The notes under the pieces were generated by a model, which was given only the letters and a program-made list of their open reading frames with translations, did not search any database and was not told the origin of the DNA. Shown one piece after another: positions 22,972 to 31,471 of a stretch of 52,222 bases of DNA; position 1 is the stretch's first letter, and each line of letters starts with the position of its first letter. The stretch is from Phycisphaerae bacterium. GTDB lineage: Bacteria > Planctomycetota > Phycisphaerae > JAJVII01. The stretch spans positions 1 through 52,222 of the forward strand of contig JAJVII010000026.1 of assembly GCA_022072085.1 (NCBI GenBank), written 5' to 3'. The translations under genes and the position numbers were made by a program.

Positions 22972-25449
22972 TCAATCTGCGGAGTCGGCGTAATCTGCGG
23001 ACGAGTTCGGCTTCACCGTCGTTCCCCGAAGTCTCGCGACAGCCGCAAGCGCCAGCAGCACCAGCGCCGCCAGCCAGGCCGTGCCCGTCATGGCTGCCCC
23101 GGCGTAGACGGCCGGCGGGCGGTAGCGGTATTCGATCCGGTGCTCGCCGGCCGGCAGGGGGATCGCGGAGATGATGTAGTCGGCCTGCTCCAGCTTGACC
23201 GGCTTGCCGTCCACCGTCGCCGACCAGCCGGGGTAGAACTGCTCGCTCAGCACCAGGTAGCCGGCTCGCGACGAGTCGGTCTGAATCTCCAGCCCGGCCC
23301 CGGGCAGGCGGCGGATCTTCGTCACGCGGCCGGGCGGCTGGCCCGTGCCGTCCAGCTTGATCGACGGCTCAGCCGTCAGCAGGACCGACCGCAGCGGGTC
23401 CCACGCCAGCCGGCGCATCCGGGCGATCGTCGCGGCGTCGCAGGGCAGGACTTCGGCCGAGTCGACCAGCCAGGCGCGGGGGACGTATTGGCCGGGGGCG
23501 GCGTAGACGATCTGCCAACCGCCCTCGCGGGTGAAGTGCGACGCGGCCCGGACGTTCATCACCCGCATCCAGAAGGGGTCGGAATCGTAGAGCCGGTCCT
23601 GGAATTCGTGGCGGCGGCGCGGGTCCAGCCAGGTGTCCTGCATCGCGTGGCCGAAGCGGTAGTATCGGCCGAACGAGATCGGCCAATAGGCGTTGACGTT
23701 TTCGACGCGGGCGTAGAGCGATGCGTCGGGCGGGAACTGCCGCGTGCAGAAATTGACGCGGTAGAGCGGGTCGGGGTCGCCCGGGGCCGTCAGGCCGTCG
23801 GCGGCGCGGATGTGGGCGTTGATGGCCCGGAGCTGGACGACGCCCGGGCAGCCGTCGCGGTCGTAGCCGTCCAGCGGGTAAACCGGGGCCGAGAGCATCA
23901 TGTCGGCGACGATCAGACCGGCCGCCAGCGCGAGGAACGTGCGCCGGCTGGTCCAGCCGGCGACGGCGGCCAGGGCGACGGCGGCCAGGATCAGCAGCAC
24001 CGGCTCGCCCAGCAGGGGCGTAGCCAGCGTGACGCGCGTGTTGGGCATCGAGCGCGGCATGGGAAGGCGGATCAGCCAGCCGGCCGACGTCCAGACCACC
24101 GCGGCCGTGACGATGGACAGGCCGACGGCCGTGACGACGATCCGCCATCGCCCGCGGGCGACGCGGGCCCAGTCGGCGGTGGCCAGCCAGTGCAGTCCGA
24201 ACGCGGCCATCACGCACAGGCACCAGGAGACGACGATGACCGCCCGGCCGGGGATGCGGAAGGTCTTCATGCCCGGCAGGTGGTAGAGCAGGCGGAAGGC
24301 AGGGGTCGAAGAGCCCAGCATGACCAGCACGAACAGCGGCAGCAGGATGCGCATCGCCAGCAGGGGGGCGCGGCGTCGGACGTGGAAACTCAGGCCGGCG
24401 GCGACGAGCGTGAAGATGCCCACGTAGCCGGCGTATTCCCAGTCGAGATCAACCGTGCCGGGCACGCCGTTGACCCACACGGCCCACAGGTCGCTGCGCC
24501 AGTGCAGCAGGTAGCCGGCCAGCGACTGGAACGGCATCGAACCGTACGCGGCGAAGCCGTAGCCGTTGGCGCTGCGGTCCGAGAGCATCGCGAACTGCGC
24601 CGTCGGCAGCAGTTGCACCCCGCCGGCCAGGGCGGACACCGTCGCGATCACCGACATGCGTCCGACCCACGGCAGCCAGCCGCGCGGGGCGTACCAGCGA
24701 ACCCCGGCCGGCCGGTCCAGCAGCACCCGGATCAGCCCGTAGAAGCCGACCAGCAGCACGGTGTAGTAGCAGATCTGGTCGCCGCCGCCGGTAAGCTGCA
24801 CGCCCAGGGCCAGCCCGGTCCAGAACGCCCATCGCGCGGCCCGGCCGGCCCCGCGTGACTGGAGGCAACGCTCGAAGCAGTAGAGCACAGCCGGGATCCA
24901 ACTGCCGGTGATCAGCAGCGTCGGATGGCCGATCGTGCCGCGGGCCGCGAAGTAGCTGCCGAACATCCAGCCGGCCGCCGCCAGCGTGCAGGCCAGCTTG
25001 CCCAGTTGCAGCCGGCGCAGGAACAGATACATGAACGCGCCGGTGAAGTAGACGTGGGCCACGATGATGAGCTTGAGCCCCTCGTCCGCGCCCAGCAGCA
25101 GCAGCGCCGCCCAGGTCGGGGGGTAGAACGTCGTGGTCTGGGGGTTGGCCGCGAACGCCACGCCCCCGTAGATGTAGGGCGACCAGAGCGGCAGCCGCCA
25201 GGCCGACAGCTCCTGCCGCAGATACTCGTGCGACCACTGGAGGTAGTTGGTCACGTCCCCGGTGTGGATCATCAGCCGCGGCGAGGAGAACAGAAGCTGG
25301 GCGAAGAACACGGCCGTCAGCCCGGCCAGCACGGCGAACGGCCAGGCCGCCGCCGCGAACGACCGCGCCGCCACCCGCGCATGCCCGAGGGCCCCCGTCC
25401 CGGCGGGCCGTTGCGTCGGTCGCTCTGCGGTCTGTGCCAGATCGGCCAT
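22972..25449 (-). CDS. YfhO-like multi-spanning membrane protein (GT-C type)
   Basis: An 825-residue integral membrane protein. A short cytosolic head is followed by 12 or more hydrophobic segments (for example FAVLAGLTAVFFAQLLF and TLLITGSWIPAVLYCFERCL), then a periplasmic C-terminal part with YPGWSATVDGKP, the typical YfhO/GT-C end motif, and one last helix. The early loop with HTGDVTNYLQW resembles the acidic site of GT-C glycosyltransferases. The family glycosylates cell-envelope polymers. The start was set at ATG 25449. The last residues, SADYADSAD, are encoded by an 18-base direct repeat and are probably not functional. Confidence 0.85.
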   Translation of the reverse strand: MADLAQTAERPTQRPAGTGALGHARVAARSFAAAAWPFAVLAGLTAVFFAQLLFSSPRLMIHTGDVTNYLQWSHEYLRQELSAWRLPLWSPYIYGGVAFAANPQTTTFYPPTWAALLLLGADEGLKLIIVAHVYFTGAFMYLFLRRLQLGKLACTLAAAGWMFGSYFAARGTIGHPTLLITGSWIPAVLYCFERCLQSRGAGRAARWAFWTGLALGVQLTGGGDQICYYTVLLVGFYGLIRVLLDRPAGVRWYAPRGWLPWVGRMSVIATVSALAGGVQLLPTAQFAMLSDRSANGYGFAAYGSMPFQSLAGYLLHWRSDLWAVWVNGVPGTVDLDWEYAGYVGIFTLVAAGLSFHVRRRAPLLAMRILLPLFVLVMLGSSTPAFRLLYHLPGMKTFRIPGRAVIVVSWCLCVMAAFGLHWLATADWARVARGRWRIVVTAVGLSIVTAAVVWTSAGWLIRLPMPRSMPNTRVTLATPLLGEPVLLILAAVALAAVAGWTSRRTFLALAAGLIVADMMLSAPVYPLDGYDRDGCPGVVQLRAINAHIRAADGLTAPGDPDPLYRVNFCTRQFPPDASLYARVENVNAYWPISFGRYYRFGHAMQDTWLDPRRRHEFQDRLYDSDPFWMRVMNVRAASHFTREGGWQIVYAAPGQYVPRAWLVDSAEVLPCDAATIARMRRLAWDPLRSVLLTAEPSIKLDGTGQPPGRVTKIRRLPGAGLEIQTDSSRAGYLVLSEQFYPGWSATVDGKPVKLEQADYIISAIPLPAGEHRIEYRYRPPAVYAGAAMTGTAWLAALVLLALAAVARLRGTTVKPNSSADYADSAD
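22974..23001. repeat. short direct repeat overlapping the 3' end of the YfhO-like gene
   Basis: AATCTGCGGA occurs at 22974-22983 and 22992-23001, in register with an 18-base unit. The unit encodes Ser-Ala-Asp-Tyr-Ala-Asp on the coding strand and straddles the stop codon. Confidence 0.6.
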
Positions 25450-25500
25450 GAGGCTGCTTCTCGCCGCGTTCCGAAGGGGCCCCCGCCCCCAGAAGCCGGG

Positions 25501-25509
25501 ATGATAGCA
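25501..25509 (-). promoter_or_regulatory. extended -10 promoter of the YfhO-like gene
   Basis: TGCTATCAT on the minus strand, an extended -10 with no clear -35, lies 52 bases before the start codon. Confidence 0.4.
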
Positions 25510-25599
25510 AATCGCCCCCCGCCCCGGTAGGCACAAAGTCCCCCGCGTCGCCTGCGTGAGGGGCAAACCCCGCCCTTACCGGAGTTTAACGGAATTCCC

Positions 25600-25625
25600 G
25601 GAACATTTTCCCCGCTCGTGCGTTA
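25600..25625 (+). promoter_or_regulatory. possible ECF-sigma type promoter before a zinc-ribbon gene
   Basis: GGAAC (25600-25604) and CGTTA (25621-25625) are separated by 16 bases, the layout of many ECF-sigma promoters. An overlapping TATATT at 25624-25629 could instead serve as a sigma-70 -10. The start codon is 50 bases downstream. Confidence 0.3.
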
Positions 25626-25675
25626 TATTACTCGGAGTCCATGATGCAAGCCTTTGCCACGAGGGGGAGAACACC

Positions 25676-25894
25676 ATGAGTAGACTTTACCGAAGAGCCG
25701 ATTTCTCGCTGGATGTCCGGACGCTGCCCCAGAGCGGCGGGCCCGTGGCCGCGTCGCCGGTTGCGCAGCGGATGTTCGTTTTCCGCTGCCCGATTTGCGC
25801 CAAGCGGCTGCGGACGACGGCCGGCCGAGTGGGCCTCAACGGCCGCTGCCCGGCCTGCCGCCACGAGTTCCCCATCCCCGGCGTCGGCGCCTGA
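25676..25894 (+). CDS. small zinc-ribbon protein, copy A
   Basis: A 72-residue protein. The second half is a zinc ribbon with two knuckles, FRCPICAKRLR and GRCPACRHEF, ending in PIPGVGA. The N-terminal 35 residues are unlike anything I know. A GGGGGAG ribosome site lies 5 bases upstream of ATG 25676. A related protein is encoded 3 kb downstream. It probably binds nucleic acid or a protein partner; not more can be said. Confidence 0.7.
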   Translation: MSRLYRRADFSLDVRTLPQSGGPVAASPVAQRMFVFRCPICAKRLRTTAGRVGLNGRCPACRHEFPIPGVGA

Positions 25895-26055
25895 CCCGCC
25901 CGGGACATGCCGGGACGCGTTGATCGCCCGCGTCCGCGCCAACCGCCTGCTGCGTTCCGGGGGCATGCAGGAGCGCCGCGCCATCGTCAACGCCCCCACC
26001 ACCGGCGGCCGGGGCCGGTCTCAGATGCGTGCATGCGCATGATACGGGTAGACAT

Positions 26056-26556
26056 ATGATCACGATCGAGTTCGACCACCGGCCGGACGAACACCAGAGA
26101 GCCAGGCGCCTCTACTACAGGAAGAAGTCCTGGTTTGCGCACGGGGACAAAGTCGTCGCAAGTTTCCTGTTAGTGGGCGGTGTAGGCTTGGTGTCGGTCA
26201 TTGGCCTGCGTTGGTGGACCGTCATCTGGTTTGGGCTGGCGCCGCTCGAATGGTTCAATGTCCTTTCCCTTGAACCGCTCGTCGTGCGCTACAAGTTCAA
26301 GCGATCCGCGAAGTTCCGGGATCGCTCCACTCTTTCCTTCTCCGAGGAATGCATCCATTACAAGACTCCGTCAATCGATTCCACGCTCGACTGGAGCCTT
26401 TTTGTCGGGTTCATCGAGGACGATGAGCTGTTCCTTCTGCTCTATGCGTTGCCACGGGCCTACGCCGTTATTCCGAAACGAGCGTTCCGCTCTGACGAGG
26501 CAAGGGTCGAATTCCGCGAGCTGGTCGGTAAGAAAGTAACCCAAGCCTCGCCGTAG
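26056..26556 (+). CDS. YcxB-like membrane protein
   Basis: A 166-residue protein with the YcxB-like layout: a short polar start (MITIEFDHRPDEH), one or two hydrophobic segments (about 38-70: VASFLLVGGVGLVSVIGL, then WTVIWFGL) and a C-terminal soluble domain with STLDWSLFVGFIEDDELFLL and YAVIPKRAF, the family's conserved end. Function of the family is unknown. GC is lower than that of the flanking genes. The start at 26056 is preceded by GGGTAG; an ATG 27 bases upstream is the alternative. Confidence 0.72.
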   Translation: MITIEFDHRPDEHQRARRLYYRKKSWFAHGDKVVASFLLVGGVGLVSVIGLRWWTVIWFGLAPLEWFNVLSLEPLVVRYKFKRSAKFRDRSTLSFSEECIHYKTPSIDSTLDWSLFVGFIEDDELFLLLYALPRAYAVIPKRAFRSDEARVEFRELVGKKVTQASP

Positions 26557-26566
26557 ACCGTTCGGT

Positions 26567-26686
26567 GGAGAGAAGGAAAGGGAGAGGAGAAGAAGAGGGG
26601 GCACGTGTTATTAGTATGGAGCATGCGGCTCTCCAGAAAGAATTGCCCGCGACCCCTCTTCTTCTCTGACCCCTTTTCTTCTCTCC
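26567..26686. repeat. 34-bp near-perfect inverted repeat (MITE/REP-like element)
   Basis: The left arm (26567-26600) is purine-rich, beginning GGAGAGAAGGAAAGGG and ending GAGAAGAAGAGGGG. The right arm (26653-26686) is its complement with about five mismatches, including a perfect 14-base inner part. A 52-base centre separates them and contains a smaller GGAG/CTCC hairpin. It lies between the YcxB-like and lipoprotein genes. The right edge, read on the minus strand, resembles the end of the transposase remnant at 27.4 kb. Confidence 0.6.
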
Positions 26687-26706
26687 TATATGAGGAGGCA
26701 AGCGAA

Positions 26707-27312
26707 ATGAATTCCTTGGGAATGATGCTCTTCTCTGGTCTCGTCGGGATGATGGCGCTGACGGGGGCGGGTTGCCAGGGGCCGACAGGCCGAGGCAAGC
26801 CGCCCACAGCAAGGGAAGACATGGTGGCCAGCTTGGAGGAATTCCGCCTCGACCACCAACACCCGCCGCGCTCATACCGCGAGATCAAATCGGCCAAGGA
26901 GGACCTGGAACAGTTGGGCGTCTTCCTTGGGGAGAGGGATCCCAAGGCATTTGCGCAGGCTATCTGGGAGGTGCTCGGCCGCGGCGACGTTCTGACCTAC
27001 GCGGACTATCTTATTCTGTGGAAGCTGTGCCCGTGGCAGATGGAGTACGCTCCGGAAAGTCAGGAAGCGGTTATGGGAATGTGCGCGAAAATAGACAACC
27101 GGGGCAGGTCCGAGTTACCCCGTGAGCCGCTGGAAGAGGGTTGTGCTATGATCGTGGAGACACTGTCTCGCCACATACACGTGGCGGCGCCTGCGGTCTT
27201 GGAGAACACCGAAGTGCATTGGGATCGTTGGCCGGCATGGAAGGCGGCCGTGAGCAACTGGACGCCGGAGAAGGCGACGCAAGCCACATCGGAACCGGAC
27301 AGCGGCCAGTGA
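26707..27312 (+). CDS. putative lipoprotein of unknown function
   Basis: A 201-residue protein with a lipoprotein signal peptide: MNSLGMMLFSGLVGMMALTGAGC, where LTGAGC is the lipobox and Cys23 would be acylated. The mature part is helical and polar (EDMVASLEEFRLDHQHPPRS) with no domain I know. The start ATG 26707 has GAGGAGG 9 bases upstream. Codon use is less GC-rich than in neighbouring genes, and the gene lies between an inverted-repeat element and a transposase remnant, so it is likely acquired. Confidence 0.65.
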   Translation: MNSLGMMLFSGLVGMMALTGAGCQGPTGRGKPPTAREDMVASLEEFRLDHQHPPRSYREIKSAKEDLEQLGVFLGERDPKAFAQAIWEVLGRGDVLTYADYLILWKLCPWQMEYAPESQEAVMGMCAKIDNRGRSELPREPLEEGCAMIVETLSRHIHVAAPAVLENTEVHWDRWPAWKAAVSNWTPEKATQATSEPDSGQ

Positions 27313-27375
27313 CGGAATGTCCTGGCGAGGCCTGCAATCGAAAGGATCCTCCATGACGACGCGGGGCAATGGGCG

Positions 27376-27527
27376 GCGAGGGAAAAGAAACGGGGTCACG
27401 CGTGCTCCTTGGAAGACCTGTGAATTGAGGCCCGAGGATCATGAGGTTGTGGATGATGGCGCGCAGGAACATCTCGCGGCACGGGGACCAGTAGCCGGCC
27501 GCGCCCAACGACGAGCCCTTCTTCCCC
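27376..27527 (-). mobile_element. remnant of an insertion sequence (transposase C-terminus and terminus)
   Basis: Minus-strand translation gives AAGYWSPCREMFLRAIIHN then LMIL, wording typical of the C-terminus of DDE (IS4/IS5-like) transposases. A possible terminal sequence, GAAACGGGGTCACGCG, lies at its 3' side. No more of the transposase is present, so the element is dead. The family call is from memory and needs a search. Confidence 0.4.
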
Positions 27528-27730
27528 ATCCGTGTCCATCTGTGGCAAGTCTCTCCCCGGGGCGAGGGGGGCAGGTCCCCTTTTCACGAAGACGCGAAAA
27601 GCGGACCAGTCCCCTGAGAGGCCCTTTCTCCCCTTCGTGGCCCTTCTGCCCCCTTCGCGATCCTTCGTGTTGAACCGGCTGCGAAAATCCGTCCGAAATT
27701 CTGAAAATCTTTCGCCGGGCCAAACGCCGG

Positions 27731-27773
27731 CCGGGCCGATGGATGGGCCGGCGGCCGGAATCGGCCCGGTTTT
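27731..27773 (+). terminator. possible intrinsic terminator
   Basis: CCGGGCCGA pairs with TCGGCCCGG across a 21-base GC-rich loop and is followed by TTTT. It is 420 bases downstream of the lipoprotein gene, the nearest plus-strand gene. Confidence 0.3.
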
Positions 27774-28226
27774 CGCGGCTTTCGTAAGTCCCGTTTTCGA
27801 CCGGCCGCGAACCTATATGTGGAGGGACCGCGCGATTCTAGAGCCCGCGTCCCCTCCCCCGTCAGCGCTGGCGGGATCGTCGCACCGGCGGCCGCCGGGC
27901 GATGACGCGACAACGACACAAACTTTCAGCGGCCTTGCGGACGGCAGCTCTCGGAAACGGGCAGGAGGTAACGCCATCAACCCGGGCCGAGGTGGGCGCC
28001 TCAGTCACTGTGGCCCATGAAAGGCGACGCGGCCGCGGACACCCAACCCTGTCCGGTCAGGGACCTCCGCGGAACCGGCGCGGGACATCGCGCCGCAGGC
28101 CGGGGGGCCGGCCGTGGAGCGCCGGGTCCTCCTGCCGCGGGGCAGGGGCAGCCGGGCGCGGCGAAGCGGCGGCCATTCGGCCAGTTCGTGCAACGCGTCG
28201 TGGAGCGCGCCGTTGAGGTGCGTGAG

Positions 28227-28249
28227 GAAGTTAAAGTTGAAGTTGAAGT
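28227..28249. repeat. TTGAAG-type hexanucleotide tandem repeat
   Basis: GAAGTTAAAGTTGAAGTTG then AAGT: about three and a half imperfect copies of a six-base unit, encoding alternating Val/Glu or Phe/Asn depending on the strand. Confidence 0.5.
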
Positions 28250-28367
28250 GATTGTGTAGCTGATCGAACCGAAGACGGCGCCTTCTGCAACCACAGGCAG
28301 GTCCGCCCAGGAACGACCCTGCATGCCCATCGGCATGCGGGGCGTTTCTCGCGGGGGAGGGAACGTC

Positions 28368-28495
28368 GCAGGCCGGGCGGCCGTCCAGGCAGATGACGGC
28401 GCCCGAGTCGGTCGTCGAGCGGATCAGGCGGCCGAGCCCTGCTTCAACTTCAGGAGAGTTTCGGGGAGTGGGATCGGAACTTTCCAAGCCACGGC
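28368..28495 (-). pseudogene. decayed fragment of a DinG-like helicase 3' end
   Basis: Read on the minus strand this segment encodes LPETLLKLKQG, then, in another frame, [19 protein letters not shown]. The intact helicase 0.5 kb downstream has [11 protein letters not shown] and [19 protein letters not shown]. The DNA is close to 80% identical by eye. A one-base loss after GCCGAGCCC explains the frame change. Nothing upstream or downstream of this region of helicase motif VI is present. Confidence 0.7.
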
Positions 28496-28644
28496 TTGCG
28501 CCCCATCCCGGGTTCCGGCGGCGGTTTGACCCGGGGCGGTGGCAGGGGAATAATTCATTGTCGCATGTCTGCATGATGGCCGCCATGGCGGGGGGGAATG
28601 CAAGTCTGACAATTTCAACATTCGGGTGCGGGAAGGAGGGCGAC

Positions 28645-28878
28645 ATGTCTCCGAAGCGTGTTCGTCCGGCGGTCTCGCCGGATTTCCTGTCGCGTCCAGC
28701 CGGGCGGGCCGGGCCGCCCGGCGGCCATTTGCACGTGATTCTGTTCAACTGCCCCGCCTGCCACAGCCGGGTGCGGGCGACGCTGGCCGATGCCGGCCAG
28801 ATGGGCGCCTGTGCCTTGTGCGGCGCGACGTTCACCATCCCCGACCCGGGCGTGCCGCGCGCGGAGGCGGCCGAGTAA
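28645..28878 (+). CDS. small zinc-ribbon protein, copy B
   Basis: A 77-residue paralogue of the protein at 25.7 kb. The zinc ribbon is FNCPACHSRVRAT and GACALCGATFTIPDPG, aligned cysteine for cysteine with copy A and sharing the FxIP ending. The N-terminal part differs. A strong GGAAGGAGG site lies 6 bases before ATG 28645. It converges with the helicase gene (18 bases between stops) and follows the helicase remnant, so helicase end and zinc-ribbon gene seem to have been duplicated or rearranged together. Confidence 0.7.
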   Translation: MSPKRVRPAVSPDFLSRPAGRAGPPGGHLHVILFNCPACHSRVRATLADAGQMGACALCGATFTIPDPGVPRAEAAE

Positions 28879-28896
28879 TCGGCCGCCGGCGATTGC

Positions 28897-30888
28897 TCAT
28901 TCGTGCCATTCGACGTTGCAGGGGGGCAGGGCTCGCAGGAAGCGGCGGCCGTAGGGCTTGGCGGCCAGGCGGCCATCCAGGCAGACGACGATCCCCGAGT
29001 CGGTCGTCGAGCGGATCAGGCGGCCGAACCCCTGCTTGAATTTCAGGATGGCCTCGGGAAGCTGGTAATCGAAGAATGCGTTGCCGCCGGCGGCCTTGAT
29101 CTGCTCGATGCGGGCCTCGATCAGCGGGCGGTCGGGCACGGCGAACGGCAGCTTGACGATGATGACGTTGCTCAGCGCCTCGCCCACCACATCCACCCCC
29201 TGCCAGAAACTGTCGGTCCCCAGCAGCACCATCGCCCGGCCGGCTGACGGGCCCTCGCGGAAGCGCTCGAGCATCTGGCCTCGCGGCATGCCGCCGCCCT
29301 GCACGAGCATCTCCATCCCGTCGGCGGCGAGCTGCGGGCCGATGAGGTCGGCCACCTGCCGCATCTGGCGGTAGCTGGTGAACAGGACGAACGCCCGGCC
29401 CGCGGTCTGGCGCACGTAGCGGGCGACGGCGTCGGCGGCGGCGGGGGTGAAGGCGTCGGAGTTGGGGTCGCCCAGCGCGGTCTCGACGTGCAGCGTCGCC
29501 TGGCGGGCGTAGTCGAAGGGCGAGCCGAGGATCACGCCGGGCGTCGCGGCGTCCAGGCCGAGGCGGCGGCGGAGGTAGTCGAAGCCGTCGGCTTCGGCGT
29601 CGCTGTCGGCGCCGGCGGTCGCGAGCGTCGCGGAAGTCATCACCACCGAGGGCACGACGCCGAAGAGGAACTGTTGCAGGCAGGGCCCTACGTGGATCGG
29701 CGCCGAGGCCAGTTCGACCCGCGCCGGGCGGCCGCGCACGCGCGACGCCTCGGTCTGAACCCAGTAGACGTGGCCCTCGTGCTGCTGGCCGACCAGTTCG
29801 TCGGCGGCGGCGGCCAGGTTCGCGGTGCGGTCCATGTAGCCGTTCAGTTCGAGCTTGTCGTCCTCGTCCTTGACATCGGTGCGGAGTTTCCGCAGTCCGG
29901 CCGACAGCTCGCCCATCGCTGGCGACAGGTCGTTGGGCACGACGCCGGGCGATGCGACGCGGCCGTTGCCGCCTGCGGCGCGATGCCACTGGGCCAGGCC
30001 GCGGAAGAAGGCGTCGGCTGCCCGCCGGGAGCGCTCGACCTGCGTGGCCTGGTCGGCGGCGTCGAATCGGCGGAGCACGCCGCGCCGCGTCCGCGGCTGG
30101 CTCAGCCGCGAGAGCAGGTAGCCGACCTGGGCGTTGCTGATCGACTGGCCGAAGTGGTCGCTGGCGACCTGCTCGATGGTGTGGGCCTCGTCCAGGACGA
30201 CCAGGTCGTAGTCGGGCAGCAGCCCCTTGCCGCCGGTGGACCGCAGGGCCAGGTCGGCGAAGAACAGGGCGTGGTTGACGACGAGCAGGTCGGCGTTGTG
30301 GATGCGGCGGCGGGCCCGCTGGTAGAAGCACTTGTCGTAGTATTCGCAGTTGCGGCCCTTGCAGTTGTCGGCGTCAGAGAGAACCATCTCCCACACGCCC
30401 GGATCGGGCGTGAAGGGCAGCTCGGCCAGCGAGCCGTCGGCGGTCTGCATCGCCCAATCGCCGATGTCCCAGAGCTGCTGGTGCTGCTCGGGCTTGTCGA
30501 ACAGGCCGGTCATCCGCTCGGTCGCCAGCTTCAGCCGCCGGATGCCGAGGTAGTTCCTCCGCCCCTTGACCAGGACAGCCTTGAACGGCGCGGGCCAGAC
30601 CTCGCGGAGGAACGGGATGTCCTTGCCGATGAGCTGTTCCTGGAGGCTGATCGTGTAGGTGCTGACGACGACGCGCTGGCGGTTCTCGGTGATGCGCATC
30701 AGCGCGGGGACGAGGTAGGCGAAGCTCTTGCCGACGCCGGTGCCGGCCTCGGCCAGCAGGTGGTGGCGGTCGGCGAAGGCCTTGGCGACGGCGTCGGCCA
30801 TCTCGATCTGCTGGGGGCGCGGCTCGTAGCCGGGCAGGCGCTGGGCGATCAACCCGCCGGGGCCCAGGATGTCAGCGATCGACGGCAT
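28897..30888 (-). CDS. dinG: DinG-family (XPD-like) superfamily 2 helicase
   Basis: A 663-residue DNA helicase. Walker A GTGVGKS is at 49-55, DEAH at 233-236, and motif VI is [11 protein letters not shown]. DinG/XPD enzymes hold a 4Fe-4S cluster through four cysteines. Three are visible here (Cys176, Cys181, Cys187, with the normal x4 and x5 spacing), but the first, expected in KGRRNYLC, is Gly115 (KGRRNYLG). It starts inside the 3' end of the upstream membrane protein gene (17-base overlap). A fragment of a second copy lies nearby at 28.4 kb. Confidence 0.9.
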   Translation of the reverse strand: MPSIADILGPGGLIAQRLPGYEPRPQQIEMADAVAKAFADRHHLLAEAGTGVGKSFAYLVPALMRITENRQRVVVSTYTISLQEQLIGKDIPFLREVWPAPFKAVLVKGRRNYLGIRRLKLATERMTGLFDKPEQHQQLWDIGDWAMQTADGSLAELPFTPDPGVWEMVLSDADNCKGRNCEYYDKCFYQRARRRIHNADLLVVNHALFFADLALRSTGGKGLLPDYDLVVLDEAHTIEQVASDHFGQSISNAQVGYLLSRLSQPRTRRGVLRRFDAADQATQVERSRRAADAFFRGLAQWHRAAGGNGRVASPGVVPNDLSPAMGELSAGLRKLRTDVKDEDDKLELNGYMDRTANLAAAADELVGQQHEGHVYWVQTEASRVRGRPARVELASAPIHVGPCLQQFLFGVVPSVVMTSATLATAGADSDAEADGFDYLRRRLGLDAATPGVILGSPFDYARQATLHVETALGDPNSDAFTPAAADAVARYVRQTAGRAFVLFTSYRQMRQVADLIGPQLAADGMEMLVQGGGMPRGQMLERFREGPSAGRAMVLLGTDSFWQGVDVVGEALSNVIIVKLPFAVPDRPLIEARIEQIKAAGGNAFFDYQLPEAILKFKQGFGRLIRSTTDSGIVVCLDGRLAAKPYGRRFLRALPPCNVEWHE

Positions 30889-31456
30889 TGAGTTCCGGGG
30901 CGGCGGGAAGTTTCAGTTGCAGTTGCGAGGCCGATGCAATCACCCGGTAACGAGGCGCGGGAGCCATCGTGGTGGGCTGGCTGGTCGGCGGCAGGCCGGT
31001 CCAGGGCCGGCCTGCGGCGTCGACCTTCTGCGGGTTCTTCATCTTGTACTTGAAATCAAGCATGAAGTTCATGCTCACGAAGACGACCCAGACGAAGACC
31101 ACGAATGCGAAGACGTGGACCAGGGCCCGGCCGAGCCCTTCGCTCATCGCGTTGACGATGTGCTCCTTGGCCAGCGTGAGCATCGCCAGCAGGACTGCGG
31201 CACAGGTGACCCAGATGGACATGGAGTGCACCGCGCTGTAGATGAACCAGCCCTGGGCGACCTCCTTGCCGGCGCGGTTCTCCTTGTCGTCCTGGCGCAT
31301 CACGACGTAGTAGTGGACCTGACCCGAGGGCATTTCGCGCGTGATGTAGCCGTTCTTGGCGTCTCCGCCGATGGCGAACCAGACCAGCGTGAACAGCAGG
31401 AAGTTGACCAGCCCGCCGGCGATGATCCAGATGCAGATGCGTGTGCGGCGATCCAC
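30872..31456 (-). CDS. membrane protein of unknown function
   Basis: A 194-residue protein with three or four hydrophobic segments ([57 protein letters not shown]) and a Thr/Pro-rich tail. The start was set at GTG 31456, with GGGAGG 6 bases upstream, rather than at TTG 31474, which lies in a repeat. It overlaps the helicase start by 17 bases. No family recognised. Confidence 0.65.
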   Translation of the reverse strand: MDRRTRICIWIIAGGLVNFLLFTLVWFAIGGDAKNGYITREMPSGQVHYYVVMRQDDKENRAGKEVAQGWFIYSAVHSMSIWVTCAAVLLAMLTLAKEHIVNAMSEGLGRALVHVFAFVVFVWVVFVSMNFMLDFKYKMKNPQKVDAAGRPWTGLPPTSQPTTMAPAPRYRVIASASQLQLKLPAAPELNAVDR

Positions 31457-31471
31457 GATGGGCCTCCCGGC

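Larger units (their letters stand above)
27528..28367. other. non-coding, repeat-rich interval
   Basis: I find no gene I can support here. It begins with a short phrase (CCATCCGTGTCCATCTGTGG, 27526-27545) and TTCGTGGCCCTTC-like phrases near 27640-27670, both common as intergenic repeats in related genomes. It also holds a terminator-like hairpin at 27731-27773, a TTGAAG tandem repeat at 28227-28249 and a small perfect hairpin (GCATGCC-CATC-GGCATGC, 28321-28338). An 80-codon frame at 28017-28259 has no ribosome site and ends in the tandem repeat, so I do not call it. Confidence 0.5.

Noticed and set aside
25895-26055. Continuation of a coding region after the zinc-ribbon gene
   Set aside because: Frames are short and lack ribosome sites; nothing recognisable.
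28017-28259. 80-codon frame ending in a Val/Glu repeat
   Set aside because: No ribosome site; Gly/Arg/Pro-rich composition of non-coding GC-rich DNA, and the end is the TTGAAG tandem repeat.
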